Positions 1 through 9,007 of a stretch of DNA of 64,000 nucleotides are shown here, in pieces. The stretch's first letter is position 1. Each line of letters starts with the position of its first letter. This DNA is from Saccharothrix australiensis (GTDB taxonomy: Bacteria; Actinomycetota; Actinomycetes; Mycobacteriales; Pseudonocardiaceae). The notes beneath the pieces were generated by a model. That model made no database searches and had not been told where the DNA came from. It saw only the letters and a program-made list of their open reading frames with translations. The stretch lies in the NCBI RefSeq assembly GCF_003634935.1, contig NZ_RBXO01000001.1:1116001-1180000 (forward strand). Direction: 5' to 3'. The translations under genes were made by a program, and so were the position numbers.

Positions 1-279
1 GGGTACGGGCTGACCGCGTTCGCCGTGCTGGAGATCGCGCAGGGGCGGCGGCAGGAGGTCTCCGAGGGGCTCGCCGCGATCAACCAGGTGTGCGAGGTGC
101 ACGCCACGACCGGTCAGGGTGACCTGTTCGTGCGCATGGTCGCCCGCTCGAACGACGACCTCCAGCACGTCATCGACGCGATCGTGGACGTGCCGGGCGT
201 GCAGCGGCTCTCCACGTCGATCGCCCTGTCCACACCTGTTCCGCCGCGGGTGCGGCCGTTGTTGGAACGGTGGGTTTGA
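1..279 (+). CDS. Lrp/AsnC family transcriptional regulator, C-terminal part (5' end outside window)
   Basis: The frame is open from base 1 to the TGA at 277-279 and gives about 92 residues. They look like the AsnC/Lrp ligand-binding (RAM) domain: an alternating beta-alpha-beta pattern with a conserved glycine-aspartate turn (TGQGDLFVRMVA) and a final helix with VPGVQR and STSIAL, typical of this family. The N-terminal helix-turn-helix lies upstream of the window. The family binds amino acids or other small ligands and controls nearby metabolic genes as octamers or dimers. The target cannot be judged because the upstream neighbour is missing. The family call is fairly sure; the function is open. 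Confidence 0.8.
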   Translation, partial: GYGLTAFAVLEIAQGRRQEVSEGLAAINQVCEVHATTGQGDLFVRMVARSNDDLQHVIDAIVDVPGVQRLSTSIALSTPVPPRVRPLLERWV

Positions 280-389
280 GGGGTGTGGCGGGTGGGGCGG
301 GTGGGGCGGGTGGGGAGCTGGGGGGAGCTAGGAGAGCTAGGGAAGAACAGAAGCGGGAGCGGTGAGAAAGGGGTAGAGCTGTGTTTGAT

Positions 390-512
390 TTGCCGCTCCT
401 CCGTCGCGGCGGCTCGGCCGCCCTGTGGTCGGGCCGTCGCGCCTGATTTCCCGCCGATCGAAAAGCGTGATCGGCGGGAAATGAGGCGCGACACCCCGAC
501 GGCGGCCTCGCG
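390..512. repeat. Dispersed intergenic repeat with 51-bp palindrome, copy 1
   Basis: About 123 bp nearly identical to 40396-40519. Its core, 439-489, is a hairpin: 6-bp outer arms (439-444 with 484-489), one G/G mismatch, then 14-bp perfect inner arms (446-459 with 469-482) around a 9-base loop. The flanks (a GGCGGCTCGGCCGCCCTG-like left side and an ACACCCCGACGGCGGCCTCG right side) are also conserved between copies. No coding pattern is visible. It resembles a REP/BIME-like or MITE-derived intergenic element; its role is unknown. Confidence 0.85.
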
Positions 513-679
513 CGGCGCGGGAGCGAGTGGAGGGGTGAGGGCGGCGACTTGGTCGCGCGGTGGTGGCCGGGTGTGAGAGTCCGCTTGGTCGTGCGGGACT
601 GGGCGGGTGTGGGGGGTGGGCCTGGAGGTGGGGTAGCGGGGGCGGCGAGGTGGTAGGGGGTGGCGAGGTGGCGGGGGTG

Positions 680-729
680 GACAGCGGGAGGGGCGGCCAC
701 CTTGGTTGGTGGCCGCCCCTCCCGCTGTC
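680..729 (-). terminator. Strong intrinsic-type terminator hairpin after greA
   Basis: A perfect 22-bp inverted repeat (680-701 with 708-729) with a 6-base loop sits 7 bases beyond the greA stop codon. It has no clear U-tract, which is common for actinobacterial terminators. Confidence 0.85.
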
Positions 730-736
730 CGTGGGA

Positions 737-1225
737 TCAGCCCGCGTACGGCACGGCCTTGATCAGGGTCACCTTCATGGTGCTGCCGTTGGGCAGTTCG
801 TACTCGCGCGTCTCGCCGTCCTTCGCGCCGTTGAGCGCCTTGCCCAGCGGGGACGAGGGGGAGTAGACCTCCAGCGAGCCGTGCGCGCCCTCTTCGCGCG
901 TCGCCAGCAGGAACTCCTCGGTCTCGTCGTCACCTTCGTAACGCACCGTGAGCACCATGCCGGGGGCGGCCACACCGGCCACGGTGGGCGCCTCGCCGAC
1001 CTTGGCGACCCGCAGCAGCTCCTGGAGCTGGCGGATGCGGGCCTCCTGCTTGCCCTGCTCCTCGCGGGCCGCGTGGTACCCGCCGTTCTCGCGGAGGTCG
1101 CCCTCTTCCCGGCGCGCGTTGATCTCCGCAGCAATGACCGGGCGATTCTCGATCATCTCGTCCAGCTCTCCCTTGAGCCGGTCGTAGGCCTCCTGGGTCA
1201 GCCAGGTCACCTCAGTGTCGCTCAC
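737..1225 (-). CDS. greA: Transcription elongation factor GreA
   Basis: A 162-residue protein, the usual GreA length. It frees backtracked RNA polymerase by stimulating cleavage of the nascent RNA. The N-terminal antiparallel coiled coil is visible ([15 protein letters not shown] through the [17 protein letters not shown] loop with the acidic tip), followed by the FKBP-like C-terminal domain ([14 protein letters not shown]). I chose the GTG at 1223-1225 because GAGGAG lies nine bases upstream and the protein then starts directly at the coiled coil; the open frame runs further but without family-like sequence. The order greA, DUF4307, mca matches mycobacteria. A strong terminator follows the stop. 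Confidence 0.96.
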   Translation of the reverse strand: MSDTEVTWLTQEAYDRLKGELDEMIENRPVIAAEINARREEGDLRENGGYHAAREEQGKQEARIRQLQELLRVAKVGEAPTVAGVAAPGMVLTVRYEGDDETEEFLLATREEGAHGSLEVYSPSSPLGKALNGAKDGETREYELPNGSTMKVTLIKAVPYAG

Positions 1226-1416
1226 GGTCACCAACTCCTCGTCTTGCTCCGGCCCACGGCGTGGGCTGGCAGTTCCCGGACGCACGCGCCCGGAACGGAA
1301 AAACACGGCCCGCGCCGGGGCCGTGCTGAAAGGCCAGAGTAACACGTTCACAACGGTCAGCTACGTGGATTTGTTCCCGGAACGGCCGTTAAACCCGCAG
1401 ATCACCCGCTTGGCCG

Positions 1417-1827
1417 CTAGCTCGTGGACAGATAAGCCGGGACCTGGTAGGAGCAGCCGAACACCTCGCCGGTGACCGGCGGCTTCGACGTGCGGAGCAC
1501 CGTCGAGTGGCGGGCCGTGGCGGGACCGGGCGGCACGAGCACCTCGCGGCGCCCCGCCTCGTCGCCGTCGTCGGAGCGCGCTCGCACGATGCACACGACG
1601 GCCTGGTCCGGGGTCTCGCGGACCACCTCGAAGGTGATCTCCACGGACCGCTCGTCCGTGACCGCGAACGCGGTCTGCTTGGCCTCCACCGGCTGGGTGC
1701 CGAGGTTGCGGTAGCCGACCCACGCGACCACCGCGCCGACCAGCACCGCAATCACGGGGAGTGACCACCTGGCCCAGCGGGGCAGGAGACGTCGCGGGGT
1801 GCCGTACCGACCCTCGGGCAGTGCCAC
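1417..1827 (-). CDS. DUF4307 domain membrane protein
   Basis: A 136-residue protein with one transmembrane segment (about residues 18-38) after a short positively charged N-terminus, then an extracytoplasmic beta-rich domain ending in a Cys-containing strand. This layout and the position between greA and mca match the actinobacterial DUF4307 family (Rv1081c in M. tuberculosis). The start is a GTG at 1825-1827 with an AGGAAGG ribosome-binding site about nine bases upstream. It is divergent from mca, so both promoters lie in 1828-1939. The function is not known. Confidence 0.88.
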   Translation of the reverse strand: MALPEGRYGTPRRLLPRWARWSLPVIAVLVGAVVAWVGYRNLGTQPVEAKQTAFAVTDERSVEITFEVVRETPDQAVVCIVRARSDDGDEAGRREVLVPPGPATARHSTVLRTSKPPVTGEVFGCSYQVPAYLSTS

Positions 1828-1939
1828 TTGCCGACGCCTTCCTGCCCGTGGGGAACAATGACCCTCGACCACCACGTTGAAGTGTCGCAGGGGCCGCGGG
1901 GGCTCTGTTCGGCAGGGGCCAAGGAGGACCACCACCGTC

Positions 1940-2821
1940 ATGGTTGAGAAGCTGCGCTTGATGGCGGTGCACGCGCATCCCGACGACGAGTCCAGCAAGG
2001 GAGCCGCCACGATGGCGCGCTACGTGGCCGAGGGCCACGAGGTGATGGTCGTGACGTGCACCGGGGGCGAGGCGGGGAGCATCCTGAACCCCGCGATGGA
2101 CCGCCCGGAAGTGCTGGAGAACATGGCCGAGATCCGGCGCGGCGAGATGGCGAGGGCCGCCGAGATCCTCGGCGTCCGGCACCGCTGGCTCGGTTTCGTC
2201 GACTCGGGCCTGCCCGAGGGCGACCCGCTGCCGCCGCTGCCCGAGGGCTGCTTCGCGCTCGTGCCGCTGGAGGAGTCCGTGCCGCCGCTGGTCCGGGCGA
2301 TCCGCGAGTTCCGCCCGCACGTGATCGTCACCTACGACGAGAACGGCGGCTACCCGCACCCCGACCACATCCGCTGCCACGAGGTGTCGGTCGCGGCGTT
2401 CGACGCGGCGGGCGACCCGGAGCGCTACCCGGAGACCGGTGAGCCCTGGCAGCCGCTGAAGCTGTACTACTCGCACGGCTTCTCGCGCGCCAAGCTGCTG
2501 GCGTTCCACGAGGCGATGCTGGCCGCCGGCGAGGAGTCGCCGTACGCCGAGTGGCTCGCCGGCTGGCCCTCCGACCGGCCCGACGTGATCGAGCGCGTCA
2601 CGACCCGCGTCGAGTGCGCCGACTACTTCCCGGTGCGCGACGAGGCCCTCAAGGCCCACGCGACCCAGATCGACCCGGAGAGCCGCTGGTTCGCCGTGCC
2701 GCTGGAGATGCAGCGCGAGGTGTGGCCGACCGAGGAGTATGAGCTGGCGCGCTCGCTCGTCGACAGCACGCTGCCCGAGGACGACCTGTTCGCGGGCGTG
2801 CGGGAGAAGGTGACGGCGTGA
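1940..2821 (+). CDS. mca: Mycothiol S-conjugate amidase Mca
   Basis: A 293-residue zinc amidase of the LmbE/PIG-L family. It cleaves mycothiol S-conjugates of drugs and electrophiles to give a mercapturic acid and GlcN-inositol. The zinc motif AHPDDE is near residue 12 and the second metal histidine lies in [11 protein letters not shown]. The N-terminus [19 protein letters not shown] matches the mycobacterial enzyme rather than its deacetylase paralogue MshB. The ATG at 1940 has AAGGAGGA 11 bases upstream. The stop overlaps the start of the next gene in a GTGA, so the two are coupled. It implies that the organism makes mycothiol. Confidence 0.95.
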   Translation: MVEKLRLMAVHAHPDDESSKGAATMARYVAEGHEVMVVTCTGGEAGSILNPAMDRPEVLENMAEIRRGEMARAAEILGVRHRWLGFVDSGLPEGDPLPPLPEGCFALVPLEESVPPLVRAIREFRPHVIVTYDENGGYPHPDHIRCHEVSVAAFDAAGDPERYPETGEPWQPLKLYYSHGFSRAKLLAFHEAMLAAGEESPYAEWLAGWPSDRPDVIERVTTRVECADYFPVRDEALKAHATQIDPESRWFAVPLEMQREVWPTEEYELARSLVDSTLPEDDLFAGVREKVTA

Positions 2822-3090
2822 ACCCGGTCCCTTGGGACCAGACGACGGCGATGGTGCTGGTGCAGCCCTCGACCACCAAGGACCCCGGCGGCCAGAAGGA
2901 GGACTTCGGCAAGTCCTCCCCGCTGGGCCTGCTCATGCTGGTGCTGTTCTTCGTCGCGGTGTTCTTCCTGGTCAAGTCGATGAACAAGCACCTGCGCAAG
3001 CTGCCCGCGTCGTTCGACAAGCCCGCGCCGGACGACGCCGGGCCGTCGGGCAGCGCGGAGGACGGCCCGAAGAAGGGGTCCGGGGCCTGA
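2818..3090 (+). CDS. Small single-pass membrane protein coupled to mca
   Basis: A 90-residue protein whose GTG start overlaps the mca stop by four bases. One hydrophobic segment (about residues 38-55, [15 protein letters not shown]) is followed by a basic and then Pro/Asp/Gly-rich cytoplasmic tail ending in KKGSGA. A small membrane protein also follows mca in mycobacteria (Rv1083). No catalytic motif is visible; it may anchor or modulate Mca or another membrane process. An internal ATG at residue 12 is an alternative start, but the coupling favours the GTG. Confidence 0.82.
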   Translation: MNPVPWDQTTAMVLVQPSTTKDPGGQKEDFGKSSPLGLLMLVLFFVAVFFLVKSMNKHLRKLPASFDKPAPDDAGPSGSAEDGPKKGSGA

Positions 3091-3424
3091 CCGGGGCTTG
3101 GGCGAACCCGGCCAGCTTCACGACGCCCCCGTCGCACCAGGCGACGAGCCGGTGGTCACCGGTCCGGATCAGCGCGTCGACCGGCCGGGACAGGTCCACG
3201 ACCGCGAGCTGCTCGGCCTGGCCGCCGCGTGCGCACGCCCACGCCCGCAGCCGCCCGTCGCTCGACCCGGCCGCGACATCGGGCCGCAGGTCGCGGTCGC
3301 CTTCCCCGCACCCGGCCGCGCGCTGGTGCGGACCCGCCACCGCGACCACCGCGTCCGCACCGTCGCGGAGCACGTCCGCCTCGTGCCGCGGCCACGGCGG
3401 GCGCTCGCGGTAGCTCGCGCGCAC
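2972..3424 (-). pseudogene. Possible remnant of a beta-propeller (WD40-like) protein
   Basis: A 150-codon frame starts with GTG ten bases after the stop of the metallophosphoesterase and runs on the same strand. Its first 110 residues contain two blade-like stretches (GSSDGRLRAWAC and DALIRTGDHRLVAWCDGGVVKL) that resemble the last blades of a WD40 or PQQ propeller. A whole propeller would need about 300 residues, and the last 40 residues run antisense through the gene at 2818-3090 with no family character. The reading is a truncated relic or a short real gene; confidence is low. Confidence 0.3.
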
Positions 3425-3433
3425 CGCGCGAGC

Positions 3434-4186
3434 CTACTGCTCGTACCAGGTCCGCCGGGCCGGGACCGACACGAGTTCGCGTTCCGGGTAGCGCAGGGCG
3501 GTGAGCCTGCCGCCGAACGCGCAGCCGGTGTCCAGGCACAGGGTTCCGTTGACCCACCGGGGTTCCTCGATCGGCGTGTGTCCATAGAGGACGGTCGCCG
3601 CGCCCCGGTACTCCTCGGCCCACGGCTGCCGGACGGGGAAGCCGCGCGCGTCGACCTCGCCCGTCGTCACGCCCCACAGCGCCAGGCTCCGCGCCTTCGG
3701 CGACTCGACGCCGTGGTAGCGCTCGGGCAGCCCGGCGTGGGCGACCACCAGCCGCCCGCCGTCCAGCACGTAGTGCGGCACCAGCGCGTCGCAGAACTCC
3801 AGCACCTCGCGGCGGAACTCCGCCGACTCGCCCGCCAGCTGCGCCAGCGACTTCTCCAGCCCGTGCGCGACCCGCACGTTGCGCCCCTGGAGCGCCTTGA
3901 CCAGCTTCTCCTCGTGGTTGCCGCGCACCGAGCGCGCCGTGCCCGCCTTCACCATGCCCATGACCAGGCGCAGCACCGCCGGCGTGGCGGGGCCCCGGTC
4001 GACCAGGTCGCCGACGAACAGCGCCGTGCGGCCGTCCGGGTGGTGCGCGCCGTCCGGCTCCACGCGGTAGCCCAGCTCGCGCAGCAGGTGGACCAGCTCG
4101 GTGTGGCAGCCGTGCACGTCGCCGATCACGTCGAACGGTCCGGTCTCGTGGCGCAGGTCGTTCGGCGCGGGTTCGGCGATCTCCAT
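3434..4186 (-). CDS. Metallophosphoesterase of the PrpE / Pnkp-phosphatase type
   Basis: A 250-residue calcineurin-like phosphoesterase. All metal motifs are present: GDVHG (about residue 22), GDLVDRG (about 59), GNHE (about 90), AHAG and GHTP near the C-terminus. The spacing and the motif [18 protein letters not shown] resemble the phosphatase domain of bacterial polynucleotide kinase-phosphatase and PrpE diadenosine tetraphosphatase. No kinase or ligase domain is attached. Likely substrates are phosphoprotein, Ap4A or RNA 2',3' ends; the sequence does not decide. It is convergent with the mca pair and divergent from the YyaL-type gene. Confidence 0.88.
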   Translation of the reverse strand: MEIAEPAPNDLRHETGPFDVIGDVHGCHTELVHLLRELGYRVEPDGAHHPDGRTALFVGDLVDRGPATPAVLRLVMGMVKAGTARSVRGNHEEKLVKALQGRNVRVAHGLEKSLAQLAGESAEFRREVLEFCDALVPHYVLDGGRLVVAHAGLPERYHGVESPKARSLALWGVTTGEVDARGFPVRQPWAEEYRGAATVLYGHTPIEEPRWVNGTLCLDTGCAFGGRLTALRYPERELVSVPARRTWYEQ

Positions 4187-4239
4187 GCCACCAGTCTGCT
4201 CGACCGGTCGCCGGGCGTGGTGGGAATTACTGTGGAGCC

Positions 4240-6207
4240 ATGACGAACCGGCTCGCGTCCTCGACCAGCCCGTACCTGCTCCAGCACGCCGACAACCCGG
4301 TGGACTGGCACCCGTGGTCGCCCGAGGCGTTCGCCGAGGCGCGGGAGCGGGGCGTGCCCGTGCTGCTGTCGGTCGGGTACGCGGCCTGCCACTGGTGCCA
4401 CGTCATGGCGCACGAGTCGTTCGAGGAGCCGACCACCGCGGCGTACATGAACGAGCACTTCGTGAACGTCAAGGTCGACCGCGAGGAGCGGCCGGACGTC
4501 GACGCGGTGTACATGGCGGTCACGCAGGCGTTGAGCGGGCACGGCGGCTGGCCGATGACGTGCTTCCTCACGCCCGACGGCGAACCGTTCTACGCGGGCA
4601 CCTACTACCCGCCCGAGCCCCGGCAGGGCATGCCGTCGTTCCGGCAGGTGCTGGAGGCGATCACGCACGCGTGGCGCGAGCAGGGCGACCAGGTGCGCGA
4701 GTCGGCCGCGAGCATCGTGTCCCAGCTCGCGTACCAGCCGCTCCCGCAGTCCACTGTGGACGGCGACGTGCTGGACGGCGCGGTCGTGTCGCTGCTCGGC
4801 CACTTCGACCGCGCGAACGGGGGTTTCGGCGGCGCGCCGAAGTTCCCGCCGTCGATGGTGCTGGAGTTCCTGCTGCGCGACCACGAGCGCACCGGGTCGG
4901 TCGAGGCGCTGTCGATGGCGCGCGCGACGTGCGACGCGATGGCGTCCGGCGGGCTGTACGACCAGTTGGGCGGCGGGTTCGCGCGGTACAGCGTCGACGC
5001 GGAGTGGGTGGTGCCGCACTTCGAGAAGATGTTGTACGACAACGCCCTGCTGCTCCGCGTGTACGCGCACCTGAGCCGCCTCGACCCGGCCGAGCGGTAC
5101 CGGCGGGTGGTGCGCGAGACGGCCGAGTTCCTGCTGCGGACGCTCGGCACCGCCGAAGGCGGGTTCGCCGCCTCGCTGGACGCCGACACCGACGGCGTCG
5201 AGGGCCTGACCTACGTGTGGACGCCCGCGCAGCTCGTCGACGTGCTCGGCGTGGAGGAGGGCGCGCGGGCCGCCGTGCTGTACGGCGTCACGCCGGAGGG
5301 GACGTTCGAGCACGGCGCGTCCACCCTGCGGATGCTCGGCGAGCCGGACCCGGAGCTGGCGGCGGCGCTGCTGGCGGCGCGGGACCGCCGCCCGCAGCCG
5401 GGACGGGACGACAAGGTCGTCACGGCGTGGAACGGCCTGGCGATCACCGCCCTGGCCGAGGCGGGCTCGGCGTTCGGCGAGCCGCGCTGGGTCGCGGCGG
5501 CGGTGCGGGCGGCCGAGCTGCTGCTGTCCGTCCACCTGGTCGACGGCAGGCTGCTGAGGACGTCCCGCAACGGCGTGGCCGGCACCGCCGCCGGCGTGCT
5601 GGAGGACTACGGCTGCCTCGCCGACGGCCTGCTCGCCCTGCACCAGGCGACCGGGGAGGAGCGGTGGCTGACCGCCGCCTGCGGGCTGCTCGACACCGCG
5701 CTCGCCCGGTTCGCGGGCAGCGAGCCCGGCGTCTACTACGACACGGCGGACGACGCGGAAGCGCTGGTCCAGCGGCCGTCCGACCCGGCCGACAACGCGA
5801 GCCCGTCCGGCTCGTCGGCCCTGGCGTCCGCGCTGGTCACGGCGTCGGTGCTGGGTGCGCCCCGGCAGGCGGAGTACCGGTCGGCCGCGGAGGCCGCCGT
5901 CACGCGGGCCGGTCTGCTGGCCGCCCGCGAGCCCCGGTTCGCGGGTCACTGGCTGAGCGTCGCGGAGGCGTTGGCGCTCGGGCCCGTGCAGGTGGCGGTG
6001 GTCGGCGCGGCGCCGGACCTGGTGTCGGCCGCGTGGCGCGGCGTGCACGGCGGCGGCGTCGTGGTGGCCGGTGAGCCGGGCTCCGCGCCGCTGCTGGCCG
6101 ACCGACCGCTGGTCGACGGGTCGCCCGCCGCGTACGTCTGCCGCGGGTACGTGTGCGACCGGCCGGTCACGACGGTGGACGAGCTGGCGGCGGCGCTTCA
6201 CCGGTAG
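4240..6207 (+). CDS. YyaL-type thioredoxin-domain protein (DUF255)
   Basis: A 655-residue protein of the DUF255/YyaL (SPATA20) family. An N-terminal thioredoxin-like domain carries CHWCHVM (about residues 48-54) and the DREERPDVD signature. It is followed by an alpha/alpha six-barrel resembling N-acyl-glucosamine 2-epimerase and cellobiose-epimerase folds, and a C-terminal region ending in [12 protein letters not shown]. The length is normal. No reaction has been firmly assigned to the family; a redox or sugar-modifying role is guessed from the domains. The position corresponds to Rv1084 in the conserved block. Confidence 0.93.
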   Translation: MTNRLASSTSPYLLQHADNPVDWHPWSPEAFAEARERGVPVLLSVGYAACHWCHVMAHESFEEPTTAAYMNEHFVNVKVDREERPDVDAVYMAVTQALSGHGGWPMTCFLTPDGEPFYAGTYYPPEPRQGMPSFRQVLEAITHAWREQGDQVRESAASIVSQLAYQPLPQSTVDGDVLDGAVVSLLGHFDRANGGFGGAPKFPPSMVLEFLLRDHERTGSVEALSMARATCDAMASGGLYDQLGGGFARYSVDAEWVVPHFEKMLYDNALLLRVYAHLSRLDPAERYRRVVRETAEFLLRTLGTAEGGFAASLDADTDGVEGLTYVWTPAQLVDVLGVEEGARAAVLYGVTPEGTFEHGASTLRMLGEPDPELAAALLAARDRRPQPGRDDKVVTAWNGLAITALAEAGSAFGEPRWVAAAVRAAELLLSVHLVDGRLLRTSRNGVAGTAAGVLEDYGCLADGLLALHQATGEERWLTAACGLLDTALARFAGSEPGVYYDTADDAEALVQRPSDPADNASPSGSSALASALVTASVLGAPRQAEYRSAAEAAVTRAGLLAAREPRFAGHWLSVAEALALGPVQVAVVGAAPDLVSAAWRGVHGGGVVVAGEPGSAPLLADRPLVDGSPAAYVCRGYVCDRPVTTVDELAAALHR

Positions 6208-6253
6208 CGAACTCGCTTGTCACCCCAGGCAAGCCGAGTAACGTCAGTATCAC

Positions 6254-6268
6254 TGTAATCATGTAATC
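6254..6268 (+). promoter_or_regulatory. Direct repeat TGTAATC x2 ahead of the RHH-like gene
   Basis: TGTAATC at 6254-6260 and again at 6262-6268, 13 bases before the chosen ATG. It is unusually AT-rich for the window. It may be an operator, a -10 region, or both. Confidence 0.45.
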
Positions 6269-6280
6269 GAGGTGATGCTG

Positions 6281-6835
6281 ATGGGACGCGAATGGGGCCC
6301 GCGCGGGCGGCAGCAGGCCGACCCGCCGTCCGCCGACGACGCGGCGGCCTGGTTCGCCGGCCGGCTGCCCGACGGCTGGTTCACCGGCGCGCCGACCGTG
6401 ACGGTCGACCGCGAGGAGATCGTGGTGGTCGGCGACCTGCCGCCGCTGGAGGGCGGGTTCACCGACGAGGCGGCGCGGGCGGCGGCCGAGTCGGGCCGCA
6501 TCAGCCGGTTCCGCGAGGAGACCCGCGACGCCCGCATCGAGATCGCGCGCCAGGCCGAGCACCGCTACCGCCGCAAGGTCGCCTGGGGCGCACGCCTCGG
6601 TGGCACGGCGGAACTGTTCACGACGATGTCGGTCCCCGTCATGACCCGGTTGCGGCAACCGGAGCGCAAGGTCCTCGACACGCTGGTGGCGGCGGGCGTC
6701 GCCCGGTCCCGCTCCGAGGCGCTGGCGTGGGCCGTGCGCCTGGTCGGCGAGCACGCCGACACTTGGCTGACCGAGCTGCGCGCCGCGATGGCCCGCGTGG
6801 ACGACCTGCGCGCGCAGGGACCCGACCTGGCGTGA
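6281..6835 (+). CDS. Uncharacterised protein with RHH-like C-terminal segment
   Basis: 184 residues with no family I can name. The N-terminal half is Trp/Gly/Asp-rich and alpha-beta in pattern. The last 60 residues (RKVLDTLVAAGVARSRSEALAWAVRLV) look like the two helices of a ribbon-helix-helix regulator. I chose the ATG at 6281 because GAGGTG lies six bases upstream; a GTG at 6272 is in frame but lacks spacing. Immediately upstream are two TGTAATC copies eight bases apart in an otherwise very GC-rich region, which could be an operator for autoregulation (inference). Confidence 0.75.
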   Translation: MGREWGPRGRQQADPPSADDAAAWFAGRLPDGWFTGAPTVTVDREEIVVVGDLPPLEGGFTDEAARAAAESGRISRFREETRDARIEIARQAEHRYRRKVAWGARLGGTAELFTTMSVPVMTRLRQPERKVLDTLVAAGVARSRSEALAWAVRLVGEHADTWLTELRAAMARVDDLRAQGPDLA

Positions 6836-6884
6836 TCGTCGTCCCCCCGGCGCGCCTCGGGTACGTTCGGGGACCGGGGGGATC

Positions 6885-7898
6885 ATGACCATCTCGTACG
6901 ACATCGCGTGGACCCTGGACCCGTCGGCGGCGACGTTCCGCGGCCGGACCACCGCGCGCTTCCGAGGAGCCCGCCCGCACGCCGAACTCGCGGCGGTGGA
7001 GGTCGTCCGCGCCACGCTGAACGGGCGGGACGTGCCGTGGGACGGCGAGCGGCTCACCCTCCGCGCGGCCCCCGAGGACAACGTGCTGGAGGTCGACGCG
7101 GTCTTCCCGTACGAGAGCGAGCGCGGGTTCCGCAAAGCGACCGACGACGGCGACACGTACCTCTACACGCTGCACTACCCGCAGTGGGCCAAGCGCAGCT
7201 TCTGCTGCCTCGAACCCGACCGGCGGGCCGCCTTCGCCCTCACCGTCGACACACCCGGCCCGGTGCTCACCAGCGACACGGCGTTCCCGATCGTCCCCTA
7301 CGCCGTCACCGTCGCCGCCGGACCGTGGTCGGAGGTGGGCGACGACGTGCACGTGATGCGGTCGCGCGCCGTCGAGCGGGACAAGGGCGAGGAGGTGTCC
7401 CGCCTGCTCAAGCGGTCGATCGCCTACTTCGAGCACCTGCTGGGCGTGCCGTACCCGTACCGGCGGTGCCGGGCGGTGTTCGTGCCCGAGCTGCCCATCC
7501 TGGCCTTCTCGGCGCCGGGGCTGATCATGTTCGACGACGGCGCCCTCAACGCCCTGACGTCCCGCGAACCGAGGTACGCGGTGACCGTGGTCAGCCACGA
7601 GGTGGCGCACCAGTGGGCGGGCAACCTGGTCGACAGCGAGCCGTGGCTGGTGGAGGGCCTGGCGACCTACCTGAGCCGGCTCGCGACGGAGGAACTGCTG
7701 CCCGGCAGCCGACCGTGGTCGGAACTGGACACGGCACCCCTGCCGGACCGCGCCTACCTGCCCCACCTGACCCGCGTGGCGGCCGTGGAGGAGGCCATCG
7801 GGCGGACCGCCCTCGTCCAGGGCCTGACCACCTGCTTCCGCCGCCACGCGCACGCGACCGCGAGCTGGGCCCACCTCCAGTCGTACTGGCGGCAGTGA
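6885..7898 (+). CDS. Short, atypical M1-family metallopeptidase
   Basis: A 337-residue protein with the N-terminal saddle and catalytic domain of M1 aminopeptidases but no C-terminal helical domain. The zinc motif HEVAHQW is clear, with a later Glu in WLVEGLATY. Two things are odd. The exopeptidase GAMEN motif is absent; the equivalent place reads LPILAFSAPGLIMFDD. The distance from HExxH to the second-shell Glu is also about four residues shorter than the classic 18-residue spacing. It may be a narrow-specificity peptidase or a degenerate member. The call to the M1 clan is firm; activity is uncertain. Confidence 0.85.
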   Translation: MTISYDIAWTLDPSAATFRGRTTARFRGARPHAELAAVEVVRATLNGRDVPWDGERLTLRAAPEDNVLEVDAVFPYESERGFRKATDDGDTYLYTLHYPQWAKRSFCCLEPDRRAAFALTVDTPGPVLTSDTAFPIVPYAVTVAAGPWSEVGDDVHVMRSRAVERDKGEEVSRLLKRSIAYFEHLLGVPYPYRRCRAVFVPELPILAFSAPGLIMFDDGALNALTSREPRYAVTVVSHEVAHQWAGNLVDSEPWLVEGLATYLSRLATEELLPGSRPWSELDTAPLPDRAYLPHLTRVAAVEEAIGRTALVQGLTTCFRRHAHATASWAHLQSYWRQ

Positions 7899-7926
7899 CC
7901 CGGACCCGGCCTGATCACGGCAACAG

Positions 7927-7972
7927 GGGTAAAACCGCAGGTCAGGAGTAGATCGCGAACCAGATGGCGATG
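7927..7972. other. att-like direct repeat, left copy (46 bp)
   Basis: 45 of 46 bases match 8962-9007 (C at 7954 against G at 8989). The repeat reproduces, in antisense, the last ten codons of the hemolysin III gene including the stop. Weaker similarity extends left to 7908, with a 12-base indel relative to the right copy. It is read as attL of a decayed integrative element. Confidence 0.8.
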
Positions 7973-8961
7973 GGCGATGTTCTGATCCCAGGCAGGCCAC
8001 TCCGTGCCTACCGAAGATCGACATGGCCCTCAACGCCGCCTCCGTACCCGTTGGCAAGGCGGCGAAGCCGTCGCGCCAGCCGATCGCCGCGCCCAGCCCT
8101 GCCAAGCCCATGACCGCGCGATCCACCGAAGCCCGGACGCCGGAAGCAGCTCGTAGCCCTGGCAGTCCTCCTGTCAGGCGCGCCGCCACGTGGCACCGAC
8201 TCCCGCGCACGGCCGCTGGGCGGAGCGAAGCGGGAGCCCGGCGCGCCGTGATGCGGGACGTCGGTGCCAACGCAGGCCGCTCCCGATGCTCGGATGCGGG
8301 CCGTTCAGCTCGCCCTGCCGGCCGAGTACAAGATCGCACTCGTGCTCGCCGCCGGTGCGGGACTGCGGCAGGGGGAAGTCTTCGGTCTGGCCGTCGAGGA
8401 CATCAACCGAGAGGCGCTGGCGCTGAACGTGGTCCGACAGGTCCGCATCGTCGGCAACCAGCTCGTGTACGCGCCGCCCAAGAGCAAGAAGGCGCGAACG
8501 GTGCCGCTCGGTGACGGCGTTCTGGACGCCCTGGATGACCACATGGCGGCCTTCCCGCCGGTCGACGTCACCCTGCCGTGGGAACGGCCCGGCGGGGAGC
8601 CGGTGACGGCCCGGCTCGTGCTCTCGATGGACGGCACGGCGTGTCGGCGGCAGGTGTTCAACATGGGCGTGTGGCGTCCGGCGTTCGCGGCGGCCGGGTT
8701 GGAGTACCGGCCGCAGGAGGACGGGATGCACGGGCTGCGGCACCTCTACGCGTCCAGCCAGTTGGAGAACGGCGTCTCCATCAAGGCCCTGTCGCTGAAC
8801 CTCGGGCACCACGATCCGGGCTTCACGCTCCGGACCTACACCCACCTGATGCCCACCAGCCACGACCGGAGCCGCGCCGGGCCGCCGACCGCCCCTTCAA
8901 GCCGAAGAGGCGGCCTGACGGCCTGGAGACGGCCTGATCATGGAAAACAGGGGTGTTGAGA
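7973..8961. mobile_element. Remnant of an integrative element between att-like repeats
   Basis: About 1 kb bounded by the 46-bp direct repeats. The only recognisable content is the 3' two-thirds of a tyrosine recombinase. Bases 7973-8263 hold no supported gene; the frames there are Arg/Ala/Pro-rich shadow-like translations. The element appears to have entered the 3' end of the hemolysin III gene and then lost its cargo and the integrase N-terminus. Confidence 0.7.
8264..8937 (+). pseudogene. Tyrosine recombinase (phage-type integrase), truncated and frameshifted
   Basis: The frame encodes only the catalytic domain: the Arg-I box (GAGLRQGEVFGL), HGLRH with the H-x-x-R pair, LGHHDPG, and the nucleophile region RTYTHL. 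The core-binding N-terminal domain (about 150-200 residues in full enzymes) is missing. Near 8870-8880 the sequence leaves frame: DRSR would continue naturally in the +1 neighbour frame as RAADRPFKPKRRP and stop at 8935-8937. This is a decayed integrase. It lies just before the right att-like repeat, the usual position of int next to attP. Confidence 0.82.
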
Positions 8962-9007
8962 GGGTAAAACCGCAGGTCAGGAGTAGATGGCGAACCAGAT
9001 GGCGATG
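8962..9007. other. att-like direct repeat, right copy inside the hemolysin III 3' end
   Basis: This copy overlaps the last ten codons and the stop of the gene at 8977-9654 and continues past the stop. Integration at this core would preserve the reading frame, as seen for elements using tRNA or gene 3' ends. See the left copy at 7927-7972. Confidence 0.8.

Larger units (their letters stand above)
280..736. other. 457-bp intergenic stretch: G-rich tracts, dispersed repeat copy 1, greA terminator
   Basis: No credible gene. Bases 282-325 hold tandem GGTGGGGCG-like units, and 598-680 hold many runs of three or more G on the + strand, so G-quadruplex formation is possible. Bases 390-512 are one copy of a repeat also found at 40396-40519. 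Bases 680-729 are the greA terminator. The open frames here on both strands have no family-like sequence. Confidence 0.7.

Noticed and set aside
2972..3424. A confident WD40 gene
   Set aside because: Only two blade-like stretches are visible and the rest lacks pattern, so it is listed only as a possible remnant.
4126..6201. A 691-codon minus-strand frame opposite the YyaL-type gene
   Set aside because: Runs fully antisense to a well-recognised protein and has no family-like sequence.
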